A stretch of 36,057 nucleotides of DNA. It comes from Caenibacillus caldisaponilyticus (GTDB lineage: Bacteria > Bacillota > Bacilli > Bacillales > Sporolactobacillaceae). Below the pieces are notes generated by a model. That model did no database searches. It had not been told where the DNA came from and saw only the letters and a program-made list of their open reading frames with translations. The position numbers and the translations under genes were made by a program. Numbering within the stretch: the first letter of the stretch is position 1; every line of letters starts with the position of its first letter. The stretch is from the NCBI RefSeq assembly GCF_002003465.1, contig NZ_BDDQ01000041.1:1-36057 (forward strand). Reading direction: 5' to 3'. Below are positions 27,911 through 35,529 of the stretch, one piece after another.

Positions 27911-28987
27911 ATGAACGGAGAAACGCCTTTAGCCCGCGAAGCTTCTTCTGCGCGGAACCGGAACGCGGCCTTGGGCGCTGCTTTGTTTGTCGTCGTCGCG
28001 CTTCTCGGGCTTTATTGGGCCAAATGGAATCCATATTATCATAAAGCGTTCGTTGCCGCCCACGATCATTCCCTCGGCGCCTCGATTTTGGGCGATCGCC
28101 CGGGACACGGCGGCCCGTCGTTGCAAGCGGCCTGGGAATACGGGGTGACGTATTTTAAAGCGATCTGGAAAGCCTTCCTTGTCGCTGTCGTGCTTTCGTC
28201 GCTCGTGCAGGTCGCGCTGCCGAAGGACTGGATCCGACGGGTTCTCGGAAAAACGTCTTACGGGAGCACGCTCGCCGCGGGTCTCGTCGCCCTGCCCGGC
28301 ATGATGTGCACGTGCTGCGCCGCTCCGCTCGTCGTCGGCCTCCGGAAACAATCGAGCTCCGTCGCCGCGGCGGTTGCCTTCTGGTTCGGCAACACGGCGC
28401 TCAATCCGGCCGTTTTAATATTCATGTTTTTCGTCTTAGGATGGAAGTTCACGCTGCTGCGCTTTATCTTTGGTCTCATTCTCGTCTTTGGATTGAGCTA
28501 TTTGGCCGGACGCTTCGCCAAAGAACCGGCCGACATTCAACAGATGGTCGAAAGCGTCGAGAAGCCGGCGGATGAAAGCGGCCCCTTCGTATGGCGCTGG
28601 TTGAAAACCATCGTGGCGGTGGCCGCCACGACCGTTCCCGCTTATGTGCTCAGCGTCTTGGTTTTGGGCGGCTTGCGGGCATGGCTTTTCCCGGCGTTCA
28701 GCGGCCATTGGGGCAACAGCCTGCTCGTTGTCCTCTTGTTTGCGATCGTCGGCACGCTCTTTGTCATTCCGACCTCCGCGGAAATCCCGATCATCCAATC
28801 GCTCATGTCGTTCGGTCTAGGCGGCGGTCCGGCCGCGGTGTTGGCCGTCACGCTGCCGGTCATCAGCCTGCCTTCCGCGCTGATGGTCCGGAATGCCCTG
28901 TCCTGGCGCGTCTTGGCGTTCCTTGGCGCCGGCGTCGCCGTGCTTGGCTTCATCGCCGGTTTGATCGGCATGGTTTGGATCGGATAA
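27911..28987 (+). CDS. ArsP/DUF318-type permease
   Basis: Integral membrane protein of 358 residues with about eight to nine helices, in the predicted permease family PF03773 (ArsP_1). The ATG at 27911 has GGGAGG and AGGAAAGG upstream; the open frame back to 27839 overlaps the promoter and is discarded. The signature cysteine-bearing loop reads GMMCTCCAAPLVVGLRKQ near residue 138, then FGNTALNPAVLIF. A second copy-like segment (TSAEIPIIQSLMSFGLG, VISLPSALMVRN) lies in the C-terminal half. Some members export organoarsenicals; others have unknown cargo. No arsenic genes are nearby, so substrate is unknown. It has its own promoter and terminator. Confidence 0.83.
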   Translation: MNGETPLAREASSARNRNAALGAALFVVVALLGLYWAKWNPYYHKAFVAAHDHSLGASILGDRPGHGGPSLQAAWEYGVTYFKAIWKAFLVAVVLSSLVQVALPKDWIRRVLGKTSYGSTLAAGLVALPGMMCTCCAAPLVVGLRKQSSSVAAAVAFWFGNTALNPAVLIFMFFVLGWKFTLLRFIFGLILVFGLSYLAGRFAKEPADIQQMVESVEKPADESGPFVWRWLKTIVAVAATTVPAYVLSVLVLGGLRAWLFPAFSGHWGNSLLVVLLFAIVGTLFVIPTSAEIPIIQSLMSFGLGGGPAAVLAVTLPVISLPSALMVRNALSWRVLAFLGAGVAVLGFIAGLIGMVWIG

Positions 28988-29039
28988 TAAAAAGTCGGAT
29001 ATGCGAAGCGGCAATCGTGCCGGTCCTTTTGCCGGCTAT

Positions 29040-29085
29040 AAGATGGGGACGGGTGGTTTCCGTCCCCATCTTATTTTACATTTTT
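29040..29085 (+). terminator. Terminator after the permease gene
   Basis: AAGATGGGGACGG (29040-29052) pairs perfectly with CCGTCCCCATCTT (29060-29072), then ATTTTACATTTTT. The T-tract is interrupted but the 13-bp stem is very strong. Confidence 0.88.
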
Positions 29086-29344
29086 ACGAAAAAATGGATG
29101 TTCCGCTTTCTTATGGAGGAGCCAGGCCGGTGCTCACGTGATTCTCCGCAGCACGAAGGTTCGCAGGGGGAATCGTTAAAAAGAAAGCGGGCGGCGGTTG
29201 ATTCACTTAAAATCTCCGGGTGCTGCCGTTCAAAATATGTGCGGCGGCTGATGAACGCTTCTGCGTTTTCCGCATCAAAAAGGTAGCGATGGTATGGCAT
29301 CGTTGCGGATGCGGTCGGCAAAAGTTCAAAAATCACACGGCGGA
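29086..29344. other. Gene-free stretch before the orphan EIIA promoter
   Basis: No frame with a ribosome binding site and a recognisable product was found on either strand. The minus-strand frame 29076-29336 has no family resemblance. Confidence 0.4.
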
Positions 29345-29373
29345 TTGAAAACGATTTCTTTGACCGTTATAAT
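29345..29373 (+). promoter_or_regulatory. Sigma-A promoter of the orphan EIIA gene
   Basis: TTGAAA (29345-29350) and TATAAT (29368-29373) are separated by 17 bases. Transcription would start near 29380, leaving a leader of about 185 bases before the EIIA start. Confidence 0.75.
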
Positions 29374-29441
29374 AGATCCGTATAGGATGGCCGCGCTTTG
29401 GGCCGCCTTTTCGTGTTCATACATAATTAACGGGGAGCATA

Positions 29442-29479
29442 GCGCCGGTTTCCGGATTTTTTTATTCGGAACGGGCGCC
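29442..29479 (+). promoter_or_regulatory. Attenuator-like hairpins in the EIIA leader
   Basis: A short CCGG-TTT-CCGG hairpin (29445-29455) is followed by seven T (29457-29463), like a small terminator. The same left bases can instead pair with ATTCGGAACGGGCGCC (29464-29479) in a longer imperfect hairpin that sequesters the T-run in its loop. These are mutually exclusive folds, suggesting attenuation, but no known RNA family is recognised. Confidence 0.35.
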
Positions 29480-29566
29480 GATCATGGTCATGGCGGTAAC
29501 GGCTACATCGACTGTTTTACAAATCTTTCGGTTGATCATTAAGATGATGAAGTGGGGTCGACAGAC

Positions 29567-29875
29567 ATGGAAGCTAGCGAAATTGCATTTCAACTTATCT
29601 TGCACGGGGGCAATGCCCGTTCAAGCGCCATGATGGCCATACAAGCGGCAAAACAAGGAAACATCGAGGAAGCGCGCCGCCTTTTGACGGAAGCCGATCA
29701 GTCGTTGAGCGAAGCCCACGGCATTCAGACGTCGCTCATTCAGGCAGAAGCGCGCGGAGAAAAAACCGAAGTGGCGCTTTTGCTCGTCCATGCTCAGGAT
29801 CATTTGATGAACGCCATTACGGTCAAAGACTTGGCCGGCGAATTGGTCGATCTGTACGCGAAAATAAAAGGCTGA
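29567..29875 (+). CDS. PTS lactose/cellobiose-family EIIA (orphan copy)
   Basis: Small cytoplasmic phosphocarrier of 102 residues passing phosphate from HPr to an EIIB of the lactose/cellobiose PTS family. The ATG at 29567 has GTGGGG 9 bases upstream; the GTG at 29552 is in frame but lacks a ribosome binding site. The all-helical EIIA-Lac pattern is clear: [29 protein letters not shown], and phospho-His75 in [11 protein letters not shown], equivalent to His78 of lactococcal EIIA-Lac, with the nearby metal-binding Asp. It has its own promoter and no partner EIIB or EIIC next to it; a second EIIA lies 2.7 kb downstream. It may serve that system or another elsewhere. Confidence 0.9.
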   Translation: MEASEIAFQLILHGGNARSSAMMAIQAAKQGNIEEARRLLTEADQSLSEAHGIQTSLIQAEARGEKTEVALLLVHAQDHLMNAITVKDLAGELVDLYAKIKG

Positions 29876-30125
29876 TGACATGCAGTCCGCACTTTGAGAT
29901 GTGCTCGATTCCGAAACTTCAGCTTGATAAAAACGTTTCGGTTTATGGCATGCAGCGATCCCTGCGTATTGGTTACATCCGCCCATCGTTGAAAGCAATC
30001 TAAGGAGAGGCGCGGGAGGCCCGGGTTTCGTCCGAGGGAGCGTCGCAAGGAACGGTACCACCGCTTTAGGTTGCTCGTGCGGTTGCAGCTACAAAAACAA
30101 GGCGGGACGGAAAGGCGACATCGAG

Positions 30126-30148
30126 ATGGCCAATCGGCCATTTTTTTT
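30126..30148 (+). terminator. Terminator between the orphan EIIA and gntR
   Basis: ATGGCC (30126-30131) pairs with GGCCAT (30136-30141) across an AATC loop, followed by eight T. It is about 250 bases past the EIIA stop, so the EIIA mRNA may carry a long 3' end. Confidence 0.8.
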
Positions 30149-30203
30149 ATGGGATTGTGCGATCGTGCGGCTGTTGGCTTTTTTCCCAGCTGTTCATTTG
30201 TTT

Positions 30204-30212
30204 TGATATAAT
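30204..30212 (+). promoter_or_regulatory. Extended -10 promoter of the GntR-family gene
   Basis: TGATATAAT (30204-30212) is a perfect extended -10. No -35 match is seen at 17 bases. The leader to the GTG start would be about 200 bases. Confidence 0.5.
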
Positions 30213-30418
30213 TAAGAATTGTCAACATGTCGTCGGTAAAGGCGGATGATGCCGAAAACACCCTGTGTTTTGTGCGGCGCGGTTTTTCAGCGAGTGAAAA
30301 GTGAAGCGGTGTTTTTTGAGAGGCGGTTTATACGGAACGGTTTTACATTCAGCGATTGGGACAAGCCGCATGGTTTTGCACCGGCGGCGGAGACGAACTT
30401 AGCGGGAGCTGATCGATC

Positions 30419-31141
30419 GTGGTGAAGTATCGTCAAATTTCGGAGATCATTCGAAAGCGCATCATGAACAAAGAATATTCGGCCGATGAGCCGATTCCCA
30501 ACGAAATTTCCCTCGCGGAAGAGTTTGGATGCAGCCGCATGACGATTAAAAAAGCTTTGGATGAATTGGTCATGAGGGGGCTGCTTTATCGGAAGCGCGG
30601 GCACGGCACCTTTATCGTCAAATCGGCGGTCGACAATGATTTGATCAATGTCACCGTGGATGAATCGGTCGGTTTGACCAATCTTTTAAAATTACAAGGA
30701 AAGAAAGTGACGAGCAAAATTTTGAAATTCGAGGTCAAGTTCCCCGACAAAGAGGTCGCCGATCAGCTGTCCATCGATTCAAAGACACCGGTCTATGAAA
30801 TCATGCGCTTGAGATATGTCGAAGGCGAACCGTATGTCATTGAACATACGTACATGCCCGCTTCCCTTATAACCGGCATAAATGAAGAGGTGCTTCACTC
30901 ATCCATTTACCGCCACATTACGGAAACCTTAAAGCTGACCATGGGGGGCTCGTTTCGTAAAGTCAGGGCCTGCAAGCCGAACGAATGGGATATTAAATAT
31001 TTAGAATGCGCTCCCGACGACCCGGTTCTGGAGGTCGAACAGATCGGCTATTTAAATACGGGTGTGCCGTTTGAATATTCCTTCTCGAGGCACCGCTACG
31101 ACAAGTTTGTCTTTACTTCGGTCAATATCCGGAGAAATTGA
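30419..31141 (+). CDS. GntR/HutC-family regulator with UTRA domain (GmuR-like)
   Basis: Cytoplasmic repressor of 240 residues. Residues 3-70 form the GntR winged helix-turn-helix (KYRQISEIIRKRI...SEDE-like IPNEISLAEEFGCSRMTIKKAL...GHGTFIVK). Residues about 90-235 form a UTRA effector domain ending in YSFSRHRYDKFVFTSVNIRR, typical of HutC-type sugar regulators such as GmuR. The GTG at 30419 (or 30422) has GGGAG 10 bases upstream. It precedes the EIIB-EIIA-EIIC-GH1 operon by 0.8 kb, and an 18-bp palindrome inside that operon's promoter is the best candidate operator. The ligand is probably a phosphorylated oligosaccharide. Regulon assignment is inferred from position. Confidence 0.88.
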   Translation: MVKYRQISEIIRKRIMNKEYSADEPIPNEISLAEEFGCSRMTIKKALDELVMRGLLYRKRGHGTFIVKSAVDNDLINVTVDESVGLTNLLKLQGKKVTSKILKFEVKFPDKEVADQLSIDSKTPVYEIMRLRYVEGEPYVIEHTYMPASLITGINEEVLHSSIYRHITETLKLTMGGSFRKVRACKPNEWDIKYLECAPDDPVLEVEQIGYLNTGVPFEYSFSRHRYDKFVFTSVNIRRN

Positions 31142-31836
31142 ACGCCCTCGTTTTGATGGCCATTCCTGTTTGGATCGTTTGCAGGAAGCTCGCGTGAATG
31201 CCGATGCCTGTTTGCTGGTTTTCTGAACCGGTCGGTTTAGCTTGCCGAATCCGAAAGTTGCGCCGACGCGGAAAGAGGCGGGAAAGAAGCAAAATAAGCG
31301 GCGCCACGGCGGCCGGCACCCTAAGACCCGCATCCGACGGTCCCGGAAGGATGAGAGACGCGACAAAGCAGGTGATAAAACGCATCTTATCGTTTCGGTT
31401 TAGGCGATCGATCGACTTCCGGGACATCCCCGGCTCTTTGAGCGCCGTCAGCCGAAAGATCATGGCCTGTTTTGAATCTATGGAGAGACTTAAACAGAAG
31501 TCAACGCTATGCCCTTTGATAGGAAAATCATGGGGCGGTAGTCCGAAAACGTGCACGGGAGTCAGGCCTCTCCTGTGTTTATTCATTTTCGGCAGATCGT
31601 TTGTCGCCAAGATGAACGATGCAATCAATCGGCGTTCTCTTCTGTTGTCGCACGCCGCTTATCGGTGGTTGCAAGCGTCCCTTTTTCCGCCATGCTTCCT
31701 TCCTTTGTTGGACTTCATTTTATTCCCCTCATTGTTTCATTGCTCCCATTTATGGATATTGAACCGATCGCTAATTGGTTGAGCCAAAAAGGATGAAGAT
31801 CTTGCATTGATTGTATTGTTGATTTTAAAAAATGAC
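31142..31836. other. Gene-poor region with coding-like remnants between gntR and the PTS operon
   Basis: About 700 bases without a supportable gene. Overlapping frames on both strands (31198-31782 plus, 31122-31628 minus) have no ribosome binding sites or recognisable domains. The end of a third frame (31551-31796) reads like a membrane-protein C-terminus (GLHFIPLIVSLLPFMDIEP), so the stretch may be a decayed gene. Confidence 0.4.
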
Positions 31837-31864
31837 TAGACATTTAAATTTAAATGTATATAAT
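31837..31864 (+). promoter_or_regulatory. Promoter of the second PTS operon
   Basis: TAGACA (31837-31842) and TATAAT (31859-31864) are separated by 16 bases. The start of transcription would be near 31871, about 45 bases before the EIIB gene. Confidence 0.7.
31840..31857. promoter_or_regulatory. 18-bp perfect palindrome, probable GntR operator
   Basis: ACATTTAAATTTAAATGT is its own reverse complement and lies exactly between and overlapping the -35 and -10 of the PTS promoter. Position and symmetry fit a dimeric repressor such as the GntR/HutC protein encoded just upstream. Confidence 0.65.
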
Positions 31865-31882
31865 AATTCTTGAAAGCGGTGC

Positions 31883-31897
31883 ATGAAAGCGTTTTAT
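31883..31897 (+). promoter_or_regulatory. cre-like site downstream of the PTS promoter
   Basis: ATGAAAGCGTTTTAT matches the first 13 positions of the cre consensus and fails the last two. It lies about 12-27 bases past the predicted transcription start, a place suited to catabolite repression. Confidence 0.4.
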
Positions 31898-31915
31898 TGA
31901 ATGGAGAGGGGTTGA

Positions 31916-32236
31916 ATGGGCGTGAAAAAAATCTTGTTGGCCTGCAGTTCCGGCATGTCGACGAGTTTACTCGTGACGAAGATGCAGCAATATGTGAAAT
32001 CCATCGGTGATGAAGCGGAAATTTGGGCCGTCGGCCAAGATCAGGCCAAAGCCGAGATGGCGAAGGCGGACGTCGTGCTCATCGGCCCGCAGATGAGTTT
32101 CTTGAAAAGCGAGCTGCAAAAAGAAGCGGATAAATACGATGTAAAGGTCGATGTCATCGACATGGTGGCATACGGCATGGCCGACGGCAAAAAGGTCTAT
32201 GAACAAGCGCTGAGATTGATGGGTGAAAACCAATGA
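31916..32236 (+). CDS. PTS lactose/cellobiose-family EIIB
   Basis: Cytoplasmic phosphocarrier of 106 residues that receives phosphate from EIIA and passes it to the sugar during EIIC transport. Phospho-Cys10 sits in the P-loop LLACSSGMSTSLL at the N-terminus; QMSFLKSEL and the VIDMVAYGMADG segment are typical of the family. The ATG at 31916 has GAGAGGGG 4 bases upstream; GTG 31922 is a possible later start. The stop overlaps the EIIA start by four bases (ATGA), so the two are coupled. It is the first gene of an operon in the order EIIB-EIIA-EIIC-GH1, the same order as gmuBACD of B. subtilis; celABCD-type systems are close relatives. Confidence 0.92.
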   Translation: MGVKKILLACSSGMSTSLLVTKMQQYVKSIGDEAEIWAVGQDQAKAEMAKADVVLIGPQMSFLKSELQKEADKYDVKVDVIDMVAYGMADGKKVYEQALRLMGENQ

Positions 32237-32562
32237 ACGAAGCCAATATCGACGTGTTGACCAACGAACAAATCGGTTTCCAGCTGATTCTTCACAGCGG
32301 AAACGCGCGCAGTAAAGTGCTTGAGGCGCTGCGCCAAAGCCGGCAGGGCGATGAGGCGCGGGCGGCCGCCCTCCTTAAAGAGGCGGAAGAGGATTTGAAC
32401 CGCGCCCACCACATCCACTTTCAGATGATCCAAAGAGAAGCGAGCGACGAAAAAATCGAATTTTCTTTGATTCTGATGCACGCGGAAGATCATCTGATGT
32501 CCACGTTGACGATGAAGGAATTGGTCAAAGAATTAATCGAATGGGGAAAACAGCGCTTATAA
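32233..32562 (+). CDS. PTS lactose/cellobiose-family EIIA
   Basis: Cytoplasmic phosphocarrier of 109 residues in the lactose/cellobiose PTS family. Its ATG overlaps the EIIB stop (ATGA). Features are FQLILHSGNARSKVLEAL, AHHIHFQMIQREASDEKI and the phospho-His motif LILMHAEDHLMSTL; the usual HxQDHLM reads HAEDHLM, with Glu for Gln, while the His and the metal-binding Asp are kept. It is similar to the orphan EIIA at 29567 but clearly diverged from it. About 200 bases with a hairpin separate it from the EIIC gene. Confidence 0.92.
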   Translation: MNEANIDVLTNEQIGFQLILHSGNARSKVLEALRQSRQGDEARAAALLKEAEEDLNRAHHIHFQMIQREASDEKIEFSLILMHAEDHLMSTLTMKELVKELIEWGKQRL

Positions 32563-32718
32563 AGGAAGGGCGTCGAGCGGTTCATATGGAACGCCGGCCA
32601 ATGGCGTGCGGTGTACGGGGGCATGTGAATAGGCTCACTCGCTTTGCGACTTGGAAACGTCCGACTGCCGGTGTTTCGTCTGACCGCATCTTTGCCATGC
32701 GAAAAAACTTGGCCTTAT

Positions 32719-32741
32719 CGCTCATTCTCGAAAAATGAGCG
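32719..32741 (+). repeat. Intercistronic hairpin upstream of the EIIC gene
   Basis: CGCTCATT (32719-32726) pairs perfectly with AATGAGCG (32734-32741) across a seven-base loop. No T-run follows; the EIIC ribosome binding site starts about 10 bases later. It may be a processing or stability element between the EIIA and EIIC cistrons. Confidence 0.5.
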
Positions 32742-32764
32742 AACGCGAAAAGGGGGAGAACAGA

Positions 32765-34084
32765 ATGAGTCAATCCATGTTCGACAAGTTGAGCCATGTC
32801 TTGGTGCCGATTGCTGGAAAACTGAACAACAACCGCTATTTGCAAGTGTTGCGGGATGCCTTTATGTTGGCTTTCCCGTTTACGATTTTTGGCTCCATCG
32901 CCGTGGTCATCATGAACCTTCCGTTCCTCGACAAGGTGATGAGCGAAGGCGCGATCAAGGCGTTGCAAGCGGCTCTCGGCGTGGCGCCGCAAGCGACGAT
33001 GAATATCATGACCCTGTTTGTCGTCTTCGGCATCGGCTATTATTTATCGAGAAGCTATGAGGTGGAGAGCATCTTCGGCGGCGCGATCGCTCTCGTTTCC
33101 TTTTTAATGGTCACGCCGTTTTCGACGTCCGTGGAAGGAAAAGGAATCGTGGAAAATGTTTTGGCGCTGGACCGTTTGGGGGCCAAAGGCATGTTCTTGG
33201 GCATGATCGTTGCCTTTTTGTCCGCGGAAATCTACCGCTTTATCGTTCAAAAGAATTTCACGATCAAGATGCCCGCGGGCGTGCCGCCAGCCGTCGCCAA
33301 ATCTTTTTCGGCCTTGATTCCCGCGGTGTCCACGCTGACCGTTTTTCTGGCCATTAACATCATCGTGACGCAAGTGTTCCATACCAATTTGCATGACGCC
33401 ATTTATAAACTGGTGCAAACGCCGCTGGTCGGCCTGGGGAGCGGCATTATTGCGACGTTGATCGCGATATTCTGCATTCAAATTTTGTGGTTTTTCGGTC
33501 TCCACGGTCAGATCATCGTCAACTCCGTGATGGACCCGATCTGGAACACCTTGGCGCTGGAAAATTTAAATGCTTATACCAAAACGGGCCATGTTCCCCA
33601 TGTCATCACCAAACAGTTCATCGATACCTATACCGTCGGCATGGGCGGAACGGGCATGACGCTAGCCGTGGTGTTCGCGATTTTGTTCTTCATGAAGAGC
33701 AAACAAATGCGGCAAGTGCCCAAACTGGCCATTGGCCCCGGGATCTTTAATGTCAATGAACCGGTCATTTTCGGGCTCCCGATCGTCATGAACCCGTTGA
33801 TCCTCTTTCCCTGGATCATTGCGCCAATGGTGGTCACGCTCGTGACGTATCTGGCCATGTCAAGCGGTTTGGTTCCGCCGCCAACGGGCGTGACGGTGCC
33901 CTGGACCGTACCGATTTTCATCAACGGCATTCTGGCGACCAATTCGCTGGCGGGCGGACTGTTGCAGCTCGTGAACTTCGCCATCGTGTTGATCATTTGG
34001 TTCCCGTTCTTGAAGTTCATCGACCGGATGAACGTCCGCAAAGAACAGGAAGCGGAGGAGACACCGCAATCGCAATCAGCATAA
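32765..34084 (+). CDS. PTS cellobiose/oligo-beta-mannoside-family EIIC permease
   Basis: Membrane channel of 439 residues that carries the sugar as EIIB phosphorylates it. The ATG at 32765 has GGGGGAG 6 bases upstream; the frame back to 32735 lacks one. About ten hydrophobic helices are visible. Family motifs are AFMLAFPFTIFGSIAVV at the N-terminus, WFFGLHGQIIVNSVMDP and GMGGTGMTLAV in the middle, and GIFNVNEPVIFGLPIVMNP, the substrate-binding segment of the lactose/cellobiose EIIC family. The C-terminal tail is acidic and soluble. Cellobiose, chitobiose or gluco-manno-oligosaccharides are all possible cargo; the neighbouring GH1 and gmu-like order favour beta-glucosides or glucomannan fragments. 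Confidence 0.92.
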   Translation: MSQSMFDKLSHVLVPIAGKLNNNRYLQVLRDAFMLAFPFTIFGSIAVVIMNLPFLDKVMSEGAIKALQAALGVAPQATMNIMTLFVVFGIGYYLSRSYEVESIFGGAIALVSFLMVTPFSTSVEGKGIVENVLALDRLGAKGMFLGMIVAFLSAEIYRFIVQKNFTIKMPAGVPPAVAKSFSALIPAVSTLTVFLAINIIVTQVFHTNLHDAIYKLVQTPLVGLGSGIIATLIAIFCIQILWFFGLHGQIIVNSVMDPIWNTLALENLNAYTKTGHVPHVITKQFIDTYTVGMGGTGMTLAVVFAILFFMKSKQMRQVPKLAIGPGIFNVNEPVIFGLPIVMNPLILFPWIIAPMVVTLVTYLAMSSGLVPPPTGVTVPWTVPIFINGILATNSLAGGLLQLVNFAIVLIIWFPFLKFIDRMNVRKEQEAEETPQSQSA

Positions 34085-34116
34085 ATCGGAATACCAATCG
34101 AAGAAGGGGATACGGC

Positions 34117-35529
34117 ATGGAAAGAGCAGACGACGGAATCAAGGACGTCCAATATCGCTTTCCTAAGGATTTTTGGTTGGGCGGCGCCTCTTCGGCGACC
34201 CAAATCGAAGGGGCGGCCAGAGAAGGCGGCAAAGGCCTGAATATCTGGGATTATTGGTTTGAGAAAGAACCGCATCGCTTTTATGACGGCGTTGGACCGG
34301 ATACGACGTCCGATTTTTATCACCGCTACCGTGAAGACATCAAACTGATGAAGGAACTCGGGCACAACTCGTTCAGGTTTTCGATTTCGTGGTCGCGATT
34401 GATTCCCGGCGGCATCGGCGAGGTGAACCCCGAAGCGGTCGACTTTTACAATCGGGTCATTGACGAATTGCTCGCCAACGGCATTGAGCCGTTCGCCAAT
34501 TTATACCACTTCGACATGCCTTTGGAGATGCAGCAATTGGGCGGATGGGAAAGCCGGAAGGTGGTCGAGGCTTATGCCCGCTATGCCCGCATCTGTTTTG
34601 AAAAGTTCGGCGACCGGGTCAAAAAATGGTTTACGCATAATGAGCCGATCGTGCCGGTCGAAGGGGGCTACTTGTACGACTTTCATTATCCGAACATCGT
34701 TGATTTCCGCAGAGCCGTGCAAGTCGCCTACCATACCATCGTCGCCCATGCCAAAGCCGTCAAGGCGTTCAGGGAGGCAAACATTAAGGATGGAAAAATC
34801 GGCATCATCTTGAATTTGACGCCCTCGTATCCGAGAAGCGAGCACCCCGCCGACCGCCAGGCGGCGCATATCGCCGATCTGCTTTTCAATCGGAGTTTTT
34901 TGGATCCGGCGGTTAAAGGGGAGTATCCGCAAGATTTGATCGATCTTCTGAAAGCGCACGGGTTTTTGCCGGTGACGCAAGAGGGCGATCTCGAGTTGAT
35001 TAGAGAGCATACGATCGATTGGCTCGGGGTCAATTATTATCAACCGCGCCGCGTGAAAGCGAAGGAAACGCTGCCCAACCCTTATGCCCCTTTTATGCCC
35101 GAACGCTTTTTTGACAACTACGAGATGCCGGGGCGCAAAATGAACCCTTATCGGGGCTGGGAAATTTACGAAAAAGGCATCTATGATATTTTAATAAACT
35201 TACGAGACAACTACGGAAACATTGAATGCTTCATATCGGAAAACGGAATGGGCGTTCAAAACGAAGAACGGTTTATCAAAGACGGGATCATTCAAGATGA
35301 CTACCGGATTGATTTTATTAAAGAGCACTTGAAGTGGGTGCACAAAGCGTTAAGCGAAGGCTGTAATGTCAAAGGCTATCATTTGTGGGCGTTTATGGAT
35401 TGTTGGTCGTGGACGAACGCTTATAAAAACCGCTACGGTTTTGTCTCCGTGGATTTGAAAACGCAAAAACGGACGCCGAAGAAAAGCGCCTATTGGTTTA
35501 AAGCGTTCGCAGAAAATGGCGGGTTTTAA
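34117..35529 (+). CDS. 6-phospho-beta-glucosidase, GH1 (GmuD-like)
   Basis: Cytoplasmic hydrolase of 470 residues that cleaves the phosphorylated disaccharides imported by the upstream PTS. The ATG at 34117 has AAGGGGA 6 bases upstream; the open frame back to 33997 overlaps the EIIC gene. Landmarks are FWLGGASSATQIEGA at the N-terminus, acid/base Glu176 in FTHNEPI, nucleophile Glu375 in ISENGMG, and WSWTNAYKNRYGFVSVD near residue 430, the phosphate-binding loop of phospho-glycosidases. It differs clearly from the other GH1 in this window (bglH), so the two probably serve different sugars. It ends the operon; a strong terminator follows. Confidence 0.93.
   Translation: MERADDGIKDVQYRFPKDFWLGGASSATQIEGAAREGGKGLNIWDYWFEKEPHRFYDGVGPDTTSDFYHRYREDIKLMKELGHNSFRFSISWSRLIPGGIGEVNPEAVDFYNRVIDELLANGIEPFANLYHFDMPLEMQQLGGWESRKVVEAYARYARICFEKFGDRVKKWFTHNEPIVPVEGGYLYDFHYPNIVDFRRAVQVAYHTIVAHAKAVKAFREANIKDGKIGIILNLTPSYPRSEHPADRQAAHIADLLFNRSFLDPAVKGEYPQDLIDLLKAHGFLPVTQEGDLELIREHTIDWLGVNYYQPRRVKAKETLPNPYAPFMPERFFDNYEMPGRKMNPYRGWEIYEKGIYDILINLRDNYGNIECFISENGMGVQNEERFIKDGIIQDDYRIDFIKEHLKWVHKALSEGCNVKGYHLWAFMDCWSWTNAYKNRYGFVSVDLKTQKRTPKKSAYWFKAFAENGGF

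Larger units (their letters stand above)
29876..30418. other. Intergenic region between the orphan EIIA and gntR
   Basis: About 540 bases without a supported gene. It holds a loose CCGAAAC/GTTTCGG hairpin (29912-29941), a minus-strand T-box-like core near 30051-30063, a terminator at 30126-30148, and the extended -10 promoter of the regulator at 30204-30212. Confidence 0.5.
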
